A stretch of 9,789 nt of DNA from Pseudomonadota bacterium (GCA_008501575.1 QQUO01000281.1:1-9789); one strand, 5' to 3'. Shown: positions 1-6,986, counted from the stretch's first letter. Program-made: numbers and translations. The notes: generated by a model not told the origin, from the sequence alone.

Positions 1-32
1 TAATTGATTTTAAGGCACTCAAAACCCGAACA

Positions 33-74
33 AAATTGCCGCAATTTATTTAACCCCGCCGTATGCGGTTTTTT
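33..74. terminator. Two short hairpins downstream of mnmG, possible bidirectional terminator
   Basis: Two inverted repeats stand side by side. AAATTG at 33-38 pairs with CAATTT at 42-47 across a 3-base loop. CCGC at 56-59 pairs with GCGG at 65-68 across a 5-base loop and is followed on the plus strand by six T at 69-74. The second looks like a weak rho-independent terminator for a plus-strand gene left of the window. On the minus strand the first stem is followed by a T-rich tail and could end the mnmG transcript. Both stems are short, so the call is tentative. I see no gene in 1-116. Confidence 0.35.
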
Positions 75-116
75 ATTAAGACAGTCATTGGCAAGCAGAA
101 ACAAGCTATGGCAGGC

Positions 117-1988
117 TTAACCGGCTTTTTTTAAATACACCAACAACAGTGAAATAGCCGCCGGTGTCATACCTTGTATCCGTGAGGCTTGGCCAATGGT
201 GGTGGGTTTAATGTGATTGAGTTTTTCCGTTAATTCAGCGCTCAAACCATTAACTTGGCTGTAATCAAAATCAACCGGTAATGGTTTATGTGCCTGTGCT
301 TTGGCTTTGTCAATTTCCTGTTGTTGCCTTGCTAAATAACCGGCGTATTGGGTTTGTATTTCGACCTGCTGCAACACGTCTTCAGTGTGACTAGGCAAGT
401 TCAACTCTGCAAAACCCATAAACATGGAAACATTGACCTCCGGGCGACGCAACAAGTCATAAGCACTGGTTTCTTTACTTAATTGTATACCGGTTTGGGT
501 CATAAACTTTTGACCCAATTCATTGTGCGGTGTTAGCCAAACCGATTTTAATTGGTGTAACGAGGCTTCAACCTGTTGTTTTTTGTCCATAAATGTTTGG
601 TATCTGTGCTCATCAACCAATCCCAATTCATGGCCTTTTTCAGTTAACCGGAAGTCGGCATTGTCTTCCCGCAACATCAAACGATATTCAGCGCGTGAGG
701 TGAACATGCGATAAGGTTCACTGGCTCCCTGGGTAATTAAATCATCAATCAAAACGCCGATATAGGCCTCGTTGCGCGCCGGTGTCCAACTGGGTTTTCC
801 GGCCACTTTTCGGGCGGCATTTAACCCGGCAATCAAGCCCTGCGCCGCGGCTTCTTCGTATCCGGTGGTGCCATTAATTTGGCCGGCAAAGAACAGATTT
901 TCGATGTATTTTGTTTCCAAAGATGGGTGTAGGCCACGGGGGTCAAAAAAGTCATACTCAATGGCATAACCGGGTCGCGTAATGTGGGCGTTTTCAAAGC
1001 CTTTAATGGATCGCACCAATTTGATCTGAATATCAAAGGGCAAAGAGGTCGATATACCATTGGGATACAATTCCTGCGTATTCAAACCTTCAGGCTCCAC
1101 AAAAATCTGGTGCGAATTCTTATCGGAAAAACGCATGATTTTATCTTCAATGGACGGACAATAACGGGGCCCTTTACCTTCGATACGCCCTGAATACATG
1201 GGTGAACGATCTAAGCCACTGCGAATAAAATCGTGGGTTTGGCTGTTGGTGTGGGTAATGTAACAACTGACTTGCCGGGGATGATCACTGACCTGACCCA
1301 TGTATGAAAATACTGGCATCGGTGTATCACCGGGTTGTTCTTCCATCACTGAAAAATCCACCGTTTTACCATCAATCCGTGGGGGTGTTCCAGTTTTTAA
1401 GCGGGCCACAGCAAAGGGCAATGCCCGCAGTTTTTTAGCCAGCACGGAGGCAGGCGGATCGCCGGCACGTCCACCTTGGTATTGACTGGTGCCAATATGA
1501 ATTTGGCCGCCTAAAAAGGTCCCCACTGTCATGACCACGGTTTTGGCTTTAAAAATAACACCCATTTGAGTGACACAGCCTTTGACCACATTATTTTCAA
1601 TAATTAAATCTTCCACCGCTTGTTGAAAAATATGGAGATTTTGTTGATTTTCCACCACCTGACGTATGGCGGCTCGGTATAAATTACGGTCACATTGGGC
1701 TCGGGTGGCGCGTACTGCAGCACCCTTTCGGGCATTCAGTGTTCGCCATTGAATACCGGCTTGATCGGTGGCTTGGGCCATAACGCCGCCCAGGGCATCG
1801 ATTTCTTTTACCAAATGACCTTTGCCAATGCCACCAATGGCGGGATTACAACTCATCTGGCCAATGGTTTCAATGTTATGGGTTAACAGCAAGGTACGGG
1901 CACCGGTGCGCGCTGCGGCTAACGCCGCATCGGTTCCGGCATGGCCTCCACCGACCACAATGACATCAAAAATTTGTTGGTACTGCAT
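117..1988 (-). CDS. mnmG: tRNA uridine-5-carboxymethylaminomethyl(34) synthesis enzyme MnmG (GidA)
   Basis: This is an FAD-dependent cytosolic enzyme that works with the GTPase MnmE to install the carboxymethylaminomethyl group on U34 of certain tRNAs, using methylene-tetrahydrofolate, FAD and NADH. The 623-residue product matches the usual size (E. coli about 629). An N-terminal Rossmann motif GGGHAG sits at residues 13-18. The first family signature around CNPAIGGIGKGH includes Cys47. The second conserved cysteine falls at Cys277 within GPRYCPSIEDK, the same number as in E. coli. The second signature, AGQINGTTGYEEAAAQG, covers about residues 368-384. The C-terminal part matches the tRNA/MnmE-binding helical domain. 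The ATG at 1988 gives the expected N-terminus; the ribosome site upstream is only a weak GAAG. It lies 123 bases downstream of a small minus-strand gene and has a possible promoter of its own. No frameshift or missing motif is seen. Confidence 0.98.
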   Translation of the reverse strand: MQYQQIFDVIVVGGGHAGTDAALAAARTGARTLLLTHNIETIGQMSCNPAIGGIGKGHLVKEIDALGGVMAQATDQAGIQWRTLNARKGAAVRATRAQCDRNLYRAAIRQVVENQQNLHIFQQAVEDLIIENNVVKGCVTQMGVIFKAKTVVMTVGTFLGGQIHIGTSQYQGGRAGDPPASVLAKKLRALPFAVARLKTGTPPRIDGKTVDFSVMEEQPGDTPMPVFSYMGQVSDHPRQVSCYITHTNSQTHDFIRSGLDRSPMYSGRIEGKGPRYCPSIEDKIMRFSDKNSHQIFVEPEGLNTQELYPNGISTSLPFDIQIKLVRSIKGFENAHITRPGYAIEYDFFDPRGLHPSLETKYIENLFFAGQINGTTGYEEAAAQGLIAGLNAARKVAGKPSWTPARNEAYIGVLIDDLITQGASEPYRMFTSRAEYRLMLREDNADFRLTEKGHELGLVDEHRYQTFMDKKQQVEASLHQLKSVWLTPHNELGQKFMTQTGIQLSKETSAYDLLRRPEVNVSMFMGFAELNLPSHTEDVLQQVEIQTQYAGYLARQQQEIDKAKAQAHKPLPVDFDYSQVNGLSAELTEKLNHIKPTTIGQASRIQGMTPAAISLLLVYLKKAG

Positions 1989-2015
1989 AATGTTTTTTCT
2001 TCAAGCGAACCCCTT

Positions 2016-2044
2016 ATTTTATCGTGATATGAAGCACAACACAA
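2016..2044 (-). promoter_or_regulatory. Candidate sigma-70 promoter for mnmG
   Basis: Read on the minus strand, a -35-like TTGTGT (2039-2044) is separated by 17 bases from a -10-like TAAAAT (2016-2021, five of six consensus bases). This would start transcription roughly 20 bases before the mnmG ATG. The -35 matches only three of six bases. The spacer holds a CRP-like half-palindrome (see findings). This was assigned by eye only. Confidence 0.3.
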
Positions 2045-2083
2045 ATAAGCCACTGTGGTTTGCGTTATTACAGCCATTAATCA

Positions 2084-2108
2084 GGTGTGGCATTTTAAAC
2101 ACCACACC
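2084..2108. other. Hairpin between the 70-residue gene and mnmG
   Basis: GGTGTGG at 2084-2090 is a perfect inverted repeat of CCACACC at 2102-2108, with an 11-base loop. It begins four bases after the stop codon of the small minus-strand gene. There is no T-run after it on the minus strand, so it is not a convincing terminator for that gene. The T-rich ATTTTATT follows it on the plus strand, where no upstream gene needs terminating. It could act as a 3'-end stabiliser or weak attenuator. Confidence 0.35.
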
Positions 2109-2111
2109 ATT

Positions 2112-2324
2112 TTATTGACTGCCAATGGCTATAAATGTACTTGCTTGTAACCAGTAGCCACAAGCAAATACCATAATGAGTGAAAAGACGACAACATCCT
2201 TCCAATTTAATTGTAATGAATCATGCTTGGTCGCCTGTTTATTTTTGACAACCGGCGGATATTTGAGTTCGGATTTGGCTTGTTGCTCTAAACGGTCTCT
2301 GATAGATTGCTTGGTTTTTTTCAT
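2112..2324 (-). CDS. Small membrane protein of unknown function, 70 residues
   Basis: I do not recognise this protein. The first 40 residues are charged and basic (MKKTKQSIRDRLEQQAK at the start), followed by one hydrophobic stretch at about residues 42-66 (VVVFSLIMVFACGYWL in the middle) and a short polar tail. This pattern fits a single-pass inner-membrane protein with the charged N-terminus in the cytosol by the positive-inside rule. The ATG at 2324 is the only reasonable start, because an in-frame stop lies four codons upstream. No good ribosome site is visible before it. It is divergent from kbp and upstream of mnmG in the same direction. No overlapping gene competes for this stretch, and the charge-then-membrane layout is what makes it look real. 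It could still be a chance frame. Confidence 0.55.
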   Translation of the reverse strand: MKKTKQSIRDRLEQQAKSELKYPPVVKNKQATKHDSLQLNWKDVVVFSLIMVFACGYWLQASTFIAIGSQ

Positions 2325-2350
2325 GGTCTGATTGGTTCATTTAAGGGTCT

Positions 2351-2379
2351 ATCATTAAATCATCCATATCTGCCGGCAA
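2351..2379 (-). promoter_or_regulatory. Weak candidate promoter for the 70-residue gene
   Basis: On the minus strand TTGCCG (2374-2379) lies 17 bases before AATGAT (2351-2356). The spacing is ideal but the -10 match is poor. It sits in the gap between the divergent 70-residue gene and kbp, where a leftward promoter is expected. Low confidence. Confidence 0.2.
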
Positions 2380-2430
2380 GCTGTCCTGTTTCTGAAAAAT
2401 TATGTTAATTTCTGACAATTTAATGAATTA

Positions 2431-2480
2431 TTGCACTATGTAAAAAAAATTGATATGCTCATTTGTCTTAAATAACAGGA
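2431..2480 (+). promoter_or_regulatory. Candidate promoter and ribosome site of kbp
   Basis: A TTGCAC (2431-2436) and a TATGCT (2454-2459) are spaced by 17 bases and lie in a very AT-rich stretch including an A8 run. An alternative -35, CTGACA, lies at 2412-2417. The ribosome site AGGA at 2477-2480 is clear and sits 7 bases before the ATG at 2488, one of the better ones in the window. The promoter hexamers are weak, while the ribosome site is solid. Confidence 0.35.
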
Positions 2481-2487
2481 ACTTATT

Positions 2488-2997
2488 ATGGGATTTTTTG
2501 ATTTTATCAGTGACGCAGGTGCCAAAGTTTTCGGAAAAGATAAGCCGGAAAAAGATGTCACCATGCCAGTCATTAAACACATAGAAAATAGTGGGGTTGA
2601 TACAGCGCATGTGACCACCAGTTTCAGCCAGGGCGTGGTTAATCTGTCCGGCTATGTGCCCAACCAGGAACAAAAAGAAAAAGCCGTTTTAACCGCAGGA
2701 AATATCACCGGGGTATCACGGGTACAAGACAATTTAATTGTTGGCACACCTCCGGATGATGCCGCTGCAGCTGTTAAAGAGATGCAAGAACATGCCATCA
2801 AAGAAAATGATGTCGCCGGTGAGAAACAATGGCAATCACAAACCTACACTGTTCAATCAGGTGATACCTTGGGTAAAATTGCCAAACAATTTTATGGCGA
2901 TGCCATGAAATATCCGAAGATCTTCGAGGCCAATCAACCCATGTTAGAAAACCCCGATAAAATTTATCCGGGCCAGGTTTTGCGTATCCCTAAATAA
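2488..2997 (+). CDS. kbp: Potassium-binding BON-LysM protein Kbp (YgaU-like)
   Basis: This resembles E. coli Kbp/YgaU, a small cytosolic protein that binds potassium ions and changes conformation. The 169-residue product starts MGFFDFISDAG, very like the enterobacterial N-terminus. A BON domain covers about residues 27-87, with SQGVVNLSGYVPN and the GNITGVSRVQDNL end. An Ala/Glu/Lys-rich linker at about 88-116 follows, then a LysM domain at about 119-168 with YTVQSGDTLGKIAKQFYGD and the C-terminal KIYPGQVLRIPK. It is about 20 residues longer than the E. coli protein, mostly in the linker and N-terminal region. There is no signal peptide, so the LysM domain is probably not used on cell-wall peptidoglycan. 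The start is fixed by AGGA 7 bases upstream. It is the only plus-strand gene here and converges on tcdA. In E. coli the gene responds to osmotic and stationary-phase stress; that cannot be read from this sequence. Confidence 0.93.
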   Translation: MGFFDFISDAGAKVFGKDKPEKDVTMPVIKHIENSGVDTAHVTTSFSQGVVNLSGYVPNQEQKEKAVLTAGNITGVSRVQDNLIVGTPPDDAAAAVKEMQEHAIKENDVAGEKQWQSQTYTVQSGDTLGKIAKQFYGDAMKYPKIFEANQPMLENPDKIYPGQVLRIPK

Positions 2998-3001
2998 GCG
3001 A

Positions 3002-3054
3002 CACATAATCACGCAATAACGGCTGCTTAATTGTCGTCTTATTATGTGATTATG
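3002..3054. terminator. Inverted repeat between convergent kbp and tcdA
   Basis: CATAATCAC at 3004-3012 is a perfect 9-base inverted repeat of GTGATTATG at 3046-3054. An alternative register pairs CACATAAT (3002-3009) with ATTATGTG (3041-3048). The structure spans the 44-base gap and runs into the last codons of tcdA. It lies where both convergent transcripts should stop. The loop is long, the stem is AT-rich and there is no clean T-run, so terminator function is only likely from position. Confidence 0.4.
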
Positions 3055-3779
3055 GCTTGTATTACATGGTCAGCGGCCATCACCCCAAAACCACTGATAA
3101 CAGTGGCTGTGGTGCCATAGCCCGAATCACAATCCAGCCGGTATGACTGTTGTTCAGCGCTTTCGCAAAACGGCAACACCATCGGTTCATCGGAAAAAAT
3201 GGCGGGGATATCAAAATTTTTCAAGGTTTCAAGGCCATGGTGACGGCGTAATTCATAACGGACTTTTTTTAACAACCGATCACCGTGGGTTTGGGCCAAA
3301 TCCTTAATTTGTAAATTATTGGCTCGGCTTTTTCCGCCGGCACCACCGGTGGTGATTACTGCAATCTTATGTTGCCGACACAGCGCCAATAACAGCACCT
3401 TATGCTTCACTGAATCAACCGCATCAATTAAATAATCATAATCTGCAGTAAGTAGCTGTTCGGCATTACTGGCCATAAAAAACTGTTGTTTAGCATGCAC
3501 CACACAATCCGGATTAATGTCTAAAATACGGTCTTTCATGGCATTAACTTTAAACTGACCCACGGTACTGTTTAAGGCATGAACCTGGCGGTTGATGTTG
3601 GTTACACACACCTCATCAGCATCAATCAGGGTTAATTCACCAACCCCCGAACGGGCCAGCATTTCAGCCGCCCAGCAACCGACCCCTCCGATGCCAACAA
3701 TCGCCACATGGGCCTGTTGCAATCGCTGAAAGCCCACAGCCCCATACAGTCGCTCAACCCCACCAAAACGTTCTTTCAT
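3042..3779 (-). CDS. tcdA: tRNA threonylcarbamoyladenosine dehydratase TcdA (CsdL/YgdL)
   Basis: This E1-like enzyme uses ATP to dehydrate t6A37 in tRNAs that read ANN codons, giving the cyclic form ct6A; in E. coli it works with the CsdA-CsdE sulfur system. With the start at 3779 the product has 245 residues (E. coli about 268). It begins MKERFGGVERLYG, matching the family N-terminus. The nucleotide-binding GIGGVG is at residues 29-34, acidic LIDADEV at 51-57, the NxNRQ arginine at 64, DAVDS at about 119-123, TTGGAGG at about 143-149, and DCDSGYG at 216-222 with conserved Cys217. I chose 3779 over the upstream in-frame ATG at 3800 because it fits the family and its ATG overlaps the upstream TatD-family stop as ATGA. 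This suggests translational coupling and may explain the poor ribosome site. It is the last gene of the long minus-strand run. Confidence 0.95.
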   Translation of the reverse strand: MKERFGGVERLYGAVGFQRLQQAHVAIVGIGGVGCWAAEMLARSGVGELTLIDADEVCVTNINRQVHALNSTVGQFKVNAMKDRILDINPDCVVHAKQQFFMASNAEQLLTADYDYLIDAVDSVKHKVLLLALCRQHKIAVITTGGAGGKSRANNLQIKDLAQTHGDRLLKKVRYELRRHHGLETLKNFDIPAIFSDEPMVLPFCESAEQQSYRLDCDSGYGTTATVISGFGVMAADHVIQAIIT

Positions 3780-4531
3780 AATGCAAACACCCGGCGGCAA
3801 TTGTCATCGCATGCCTGAATTAATTGTGTCACTGCAATGTCTTTTTGTTCAGCAATAAACTCGGCCACTTGCCATAAACACACCGGTAAATTTCTGCCGT
3901 TTTTGTTGTTATACAGCGGTTGATCCGGCGCATCGGTCTCAATCACCATATGCTCTAAAGCCACAGACTTGATCACTTGATGCAATTTACGGGCATTCGG
4001 ATTAACCACCGCTGTGCCAAACCCCAGGATTACACCGGTTTCAGTGATTTGTCGCGCCTGTTCCGCTGAACCATTAAAACTGTGCATCACAGCATTAAAA
4101 TACTGGTGTTTTTTTAACAACTCAAAAACTGCCTGGACTGCACCATTAACATGTAAGATTAGCGGCAAATCCATGTCTTTTGCCATTTCCAGCTGTTGTT
4201 CAAAAAACACCTGTTGTTTGTTGCGGTCTAAATCATCTCGATAAAAATCCAGACCACACTCACCTAAAGCGACGGCCTGATTATTTTGCAAAAAATCGGC
4301 CAGAATCTGTAAATCATTTGGCTGATGCTGATGAACGAAATAAGGGTGTAATCCATAGGCCGGAAAAACATCGTCATGCTCGTGTGCCAGGGCTTTAATC
4401 TTAGCAAAACCAGAAACCATTGTGGCAGGCACCACAAATCCGGTTATACCGGTTTGCCTGGCTTCGACCAACAGCTGAGAACGGTCTGCATCAAAGCGCC
4501 GGTCATCAAGATGAATATGTGAATCAATCAA
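3776..4531 (-). CDS. TatD-family metal-dependent hydrolase (YjjV-like)
   Basis: This is a TIM-barrel metallohydrolase of the TatD family; members are divalent-metal-dependent nucleases, but the substrate of this one is unknown. With a TTG start at 4531 the product is 251 residues (family about 255-265). Metal ligands are visible: HxH at residues 5 and 7 (IDSHIHLDD), Glu91 in GECGLDFYRD, His127 (LILHVNG), His150 (VMHSFNGS) and Asp200 (ETDAPDQPL). The wording of the last motifs is closer to E. coli YjjV than to TatD itself. No in-frame ATG lies near the expected N-terminus. The ATG at 4624 would add 31 residues read entirely inside cyoE, so the TTG, which overlaps the cyoE TGA as TTGA, is the better start. 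Its own stop overlaps the tcdA ATG. It is therefore probably translated by coupling from cyoE and passes ribosomes on to tcdA. Confidence 0.92.
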   Translation of the reverse strand: MIDSHIHLDDRRFDADRSQLLVEARQTGITGFVVPATMVSGFAKIKALAHEHDDVFPAYGLHPYFVHQHQPNDLQILADFLQNNQAVALGECGLDFYRDDLDRNKQQVFFEQQLEMAKDMDLPLILHVNGAVQAVFELLKKHQYFNAVMHSFNGSAEQARQITETGVILGFGTAVVNPNARKLHQVIKSVALEHMVIETDAPDQPLYNNKNGRNLPVCLWQVAEFIAEQKDIAVTQLIQACDDNCRRVFAL

Positions 4532-5436
4532 ACCACCGGCTCTGCAAACAATCGGGGCATGACATCGCCCCAGAAAATATAATGATCTACCAACAAAAAT
4601 GCAAACAACAACATTAAATACCAAATTGAATATTTAAAAGTGTTCCACGCTAATAATGGTGATTCTGTGCGTTTAAGTTGAAACGTCATCCACAGAAAGC
4701 GCCCGCCCAAAATAACCGCGCCGACTAAATATATTAAGCCACTCATGCCGGTCAAAAAGGGAAACAAGGTCACAATAAATAATAAAACTGTGTAAAAAAT
4801 GATATGTAATTCCGTGAACTTAACCCCGTGGGTCACCGGTAGCATCGGGATGTGGGCTTTTTTGTAATCTTCTTTACGGAAAATCGCCAACGCCCAAAAA
4901 TGCGGCGGCGTCCAGACATAAATAATGGCCAGTAACAACAAGGCATCCGGGGTCACTTGCCCGGTGACCGTGGTCCAACCTAATACCGGTGGTGTGGCAC
5001 CGGCCAAACCGCCAATCACTATATTCTGTGGCGTCACCCGCTTTAAGAACATGGTGTAAACAAAGGCATAACCAATCAAAGAAATAAAGGTTAAGACCGC
5101 AGTCAGCACGTTCACAAAATAAACCAAAATCAAGGTGCCGACTATCGATAAAATGGCGGCAAATGTCAAAACATTGACCGTCTTTAAACCGCCACTGGGT
5201 AATGGTCGATGTTGGGTTCTGAGCATCACTTTATCCGCCTTCTGATCAGCCCAGTGATTAATGGCCGCAGCACCGCCGGCACTGAATGCAATACCCACAA
5301 GTCCCCATAAAATAACAATCCATTCTGACTCAGGAAAGTTACGCATGGACAACAGCATACCCACAAAGGCGGTGAATAATATCAACAGCACCACCCCGGG
5401 TTTGGTCAGTTCAAAATATTGTTTAATTCGGCTCAT
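4528..5436 (-). CDS. cyoE: Protoheme IX farnesyltransferase (heme O synthase) CyoE/CtaB
   Basis: This inner-membrane UbiA-family prenyltransferase adds the hydroxyethylfarnesyl group to heme B, making heme O. That is the substrate for CtaA, encoded just upstream, so the product here is heme A for an aa3 oxidase. The 302-residue protein has the family length and many hydrophobic segments. The first Asp-rich motif, NHWADQKAD, is at residues 60-68, followed by RTQHRPLPSG at about 73-82. The second conserved region, YVWTPPHFWALAIFRKEDY, begins at about residue 173 and continues to HIPMLP near 200. The ATG at 5436 is 3 bases after the ctaA stop, and the TGA is shared with the TTG of the following hydrolase gene. 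All key residues appear present. Confidence 0.97.
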   Translation of the reverse strand: MSRIKQYFELTKPGVVLLILFTAFVGMLLSMRNFPESEWIVILWGLVGIAFSAGGAAAINHWADQKADKVMLRTQHRPLPSGGLKTVNVLTFAAILSIVGTLILVYFVNVLTAVLTFISLIGYAFVYTMFLKRVTPQNIVIGGLAGATPPVLGWTTVTGQVTPDALLLLAIIYVWTPPHFWALAIFRKEDYKKAHIPMLPVTHGVKFTELHIIFYTVLLFIVTLFPFLTGMSGLIYLVGAVILGGRFLWMTFQLKRTESPLLAWNTFKYSIWYLMLLFAFLLVDHYIFWGDVMPRLFAEPVV

Positions 5437-5439
5437 ACA

Positions 5440-6420
5440 CTAATTATAAGAAGCCTGACGGGTTTTATAAAGCAGATACACCAAACTGACCAACAACAAA
5501 GCCGCCACTCCGTTATGCATCACCGCCACCGTCAGCGGTAAGTTTATGGTGACATTGATGATGCCCAAGGCAATTTGCACTGCCAGTAAAGCACCAATAA
5601 TCAGCCCCATCGGTAACAATTCTCGGTTTTTTGTCAATTTATAAATTAACCAGGACAGGTATAAAGTCACCACCACAAAGCCTAAACGATGAGTCATTTG
5701 AATGGCGATGCGTGCCGGTCCGTCTTTCACCCCAAATTCATAATTGGGGCCAAACTCACGTAATAAGTTAAAGCCCTGGATAAAATCCATATTGGGCCAC
5801 CATTGACCATTACATTGTGGAAACCCGGTACAGGCCAAGGCCGCATAATTGGCGCTGGTCCAGCCCCCTAAAGCAATTTGAAGTGCCACCAAAAACAATC
5901 CCCATACCACCATTTTGGTGGTGACATGGCCGGCATATCGATAGCCGGTTATTTCATCAGTTTCGCGACAGGCCAACCAAGTCAACAAGGACAAGGTCAG
6001 TAAACCACCCAATAAATGACTCATGACAATACTTGGATGAAGTTTTAATGTCACAGTCCACATGCCTAAGGCCGCTTGAAACGTGATGACCAAGCCAATG
6101 ACAAAAGGTAATTTGGCTGACATTAAATGGCGTTTACGAAAAGCCCAAATAAATAATACCAACACCAATATCCCGAGCAGCCCCGCCAAGATTCGATGGC
6201 CAACCTCTTTCCACGCTTTGTGTACCTCCACCGCTCGCTCAGGAAAGTTTTGATTGGCCATGGCTATTTCTTCAGCCTGTGTCGGCCAGGTTAAATGACC
6301 ATAACAACCCGGCCAATCGGGACAACCCAATCCGGCATCAGATAGGCGCACAAAAGCACCAAATATAACCACACATAATGCCAATCCCACAGCCAACCAG
6401 GCCAAATGCTTGTATTTCAT
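5440..6420 (-). CDS. ctaA: Heme A synthase CtaA (COX15 family)
   Basis: This inner-membrane monooxygenase oxidises the C8 methyl of heme O to a formyl group, giving heme A for cytochrome c oxidase. The 326-residue product has about eight membrane segments in two similar halves, each with paired histidines. These are probably His67/His75 and His128 or His135 in the first half, and His244 (MTHRLG) and His302 (VMHNGV) in the second. Periplasmic cysteine pairs are present at Cys33/Cys39 (GLGCPDWPGCYG) and Cys197/Cys203 (CTGFPQC), typical of the Cys-containing class. The ATG at 6420 has an AAAGG ribosome site about 9 bases upstream and lies 2 bases after the previous stop. It is followed 3 bases later by cyoE, so the two heme-modifying enzymes are made together. 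Confidence 0.97.
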   Translation of the reverse strand: MKYKHLAWLAVGLALCVVIFGAFVRLSDAGLGCPDWPGCYGHLTWPTQAEEIAMANQNFPERAVEVHKAWKEVGHRILAGLLGILVLVLFIWAFRKRHLMSAKLPFVIGLVITFQAALGMWTVTLKLHPSIVMSHLLGGLLTLSLLTWLACRETDEITGYRYAGHVTTKMVVWGLFLVALQIALGGWTSANYAALACTGFPQCNGQWWPNMDFIQGFNLLREFGPNYEFGVKDGPARIAIQMTHRLGFVVVTLYLSWLIYKLTKNRELLPMGLIIGALLAVQIALGIINVTINLPLTVAVMHNGVAALLLVSLVYLLYKTRQASYN

Positions 6421-6422
6421 TG

Positions 6423-6986
6423 TTAACCTTTTCTTTTAACCAGTAATTTTAAATCTTTGATGATTTCCTCAGGCTTATTATCCGGGGTAAAAGCCATCAT
6501 CAAAAAACCCTCCGGCGCCACCACATAGAGGCCTTCGCCTTTACCCAAAGACTGACTGGATAATTCATCGAACATCGAATTTAATTCTTGATGACCGCCT
6601 GTGGCCACTTTTTTAATGTGGCTGTATGGGTCTTCCTGACGCAGATTGAAATCGTTTGCCAGCAGCATTAATTCTAATTTGTCGGCATTTTGCGCCAATG
6701 TCAGATTGAAGCGGTGCAATTTATCCTCCCAGGCAAGACAGGTCTCATCACAAATCTCAGATGTTCGATAGATTAAAGTCCAGTGATCAGGTAAGTCGTT
6801 CACCCATTTTGCATCCGTGTAATCAGCCAGTTTAATCGGTGGGGAAATAAAAACACCATGATTTTTAGTGTTATCAGGTTCAAAATCAATCAACCCCGAG
6901 CCCAACAGATAAGCCACCATCACCGGCACCGCAAACAATAAAAAGACCACTAAAATCGTCAATCTGTTTTTATTTTTTAATTGCAT
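6423..6986 (-). CDS. Membrane-anchored CxxxC protein of the cytochrome oxidase assembly operon (SCO/thioredoxin-like)
   Basis: This is a 187-residue protein with one N-terminal membrane segment at about residues 9-29 and a soluble domain predicted in the periplasm. ICDETC gives a CxxxC pair at Cys79 and Cys83, after a predicted beta-strand (WTLIYRT), the position used by SCO copper chaperones and thioredoxin-like folds. A second strand, GLYVVAPEGFLMMAF, resembles the later strands of that fold. A homologous hypothetical gene sits between surf1 and ctaA in Pseudomonas oxidase operons, to my recollection. Copper handling or thiol reduction for the CuA or CuB site is an inference. It lacks the proline of CPxxC and I cannot confidently pick the SCO histidine ligand. 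The start overlaps the surf1 end by 17 bases and ctaA follows 2 bases after the stop. Confidence 0.85.
   Translation of the reverse strand: MQLKNKNRLTILVVFLLFAVPVMVAYLLGSGLIDFEPDNTKNHGVFISPPIKLADYTDAKWVNDLPDHWTLIYRTSEICDETCLAWEDKLHRFNLTLAQNADKLELMLLANDFNLRQEDPYSHIKKVATGGHQELNSMFDELSSQSLGKGEGLYVVAPEGFLMMAFTPDNKPEEIIKDLKLLVKRKG

Noticed and set aside
833..1060. 75-codon minus-strand frame inside mnmG
   Set aside because: It is an out-of-frame shadow of the conserved FAD-binding region with no independent features.
1989..2111. Possible replication origin next to mnmG, as in E. coli
   Set aside because: No recognisable DnaA box (TTATNCACA or its complement), no AT-rich repeat set and no mioC- or dnaA-like neighbour is visible.
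1822..2118. 98-codon plus-strand open frame over the mnmG start
   Set aside because: It is mostly antisense to strongly conserved mnmG codons, has no family resemblance and no ribosome site; it is a shadow frame.
2428..2673. 81-codon minus-strand frame across the kbp start
   Set aside because: It runs antisense to the well-supported kbp gene and its promoter, with low-complexity composition and no recognised motif.
3776..4624. Long 282-residue version of the TatD-family protein from ATG 4624
   Set aside because: The extra N-terminal residues are read entirely inside the conserved cyoE C-terminus and do not belong to the family; the TTG at 4531 is preferred.
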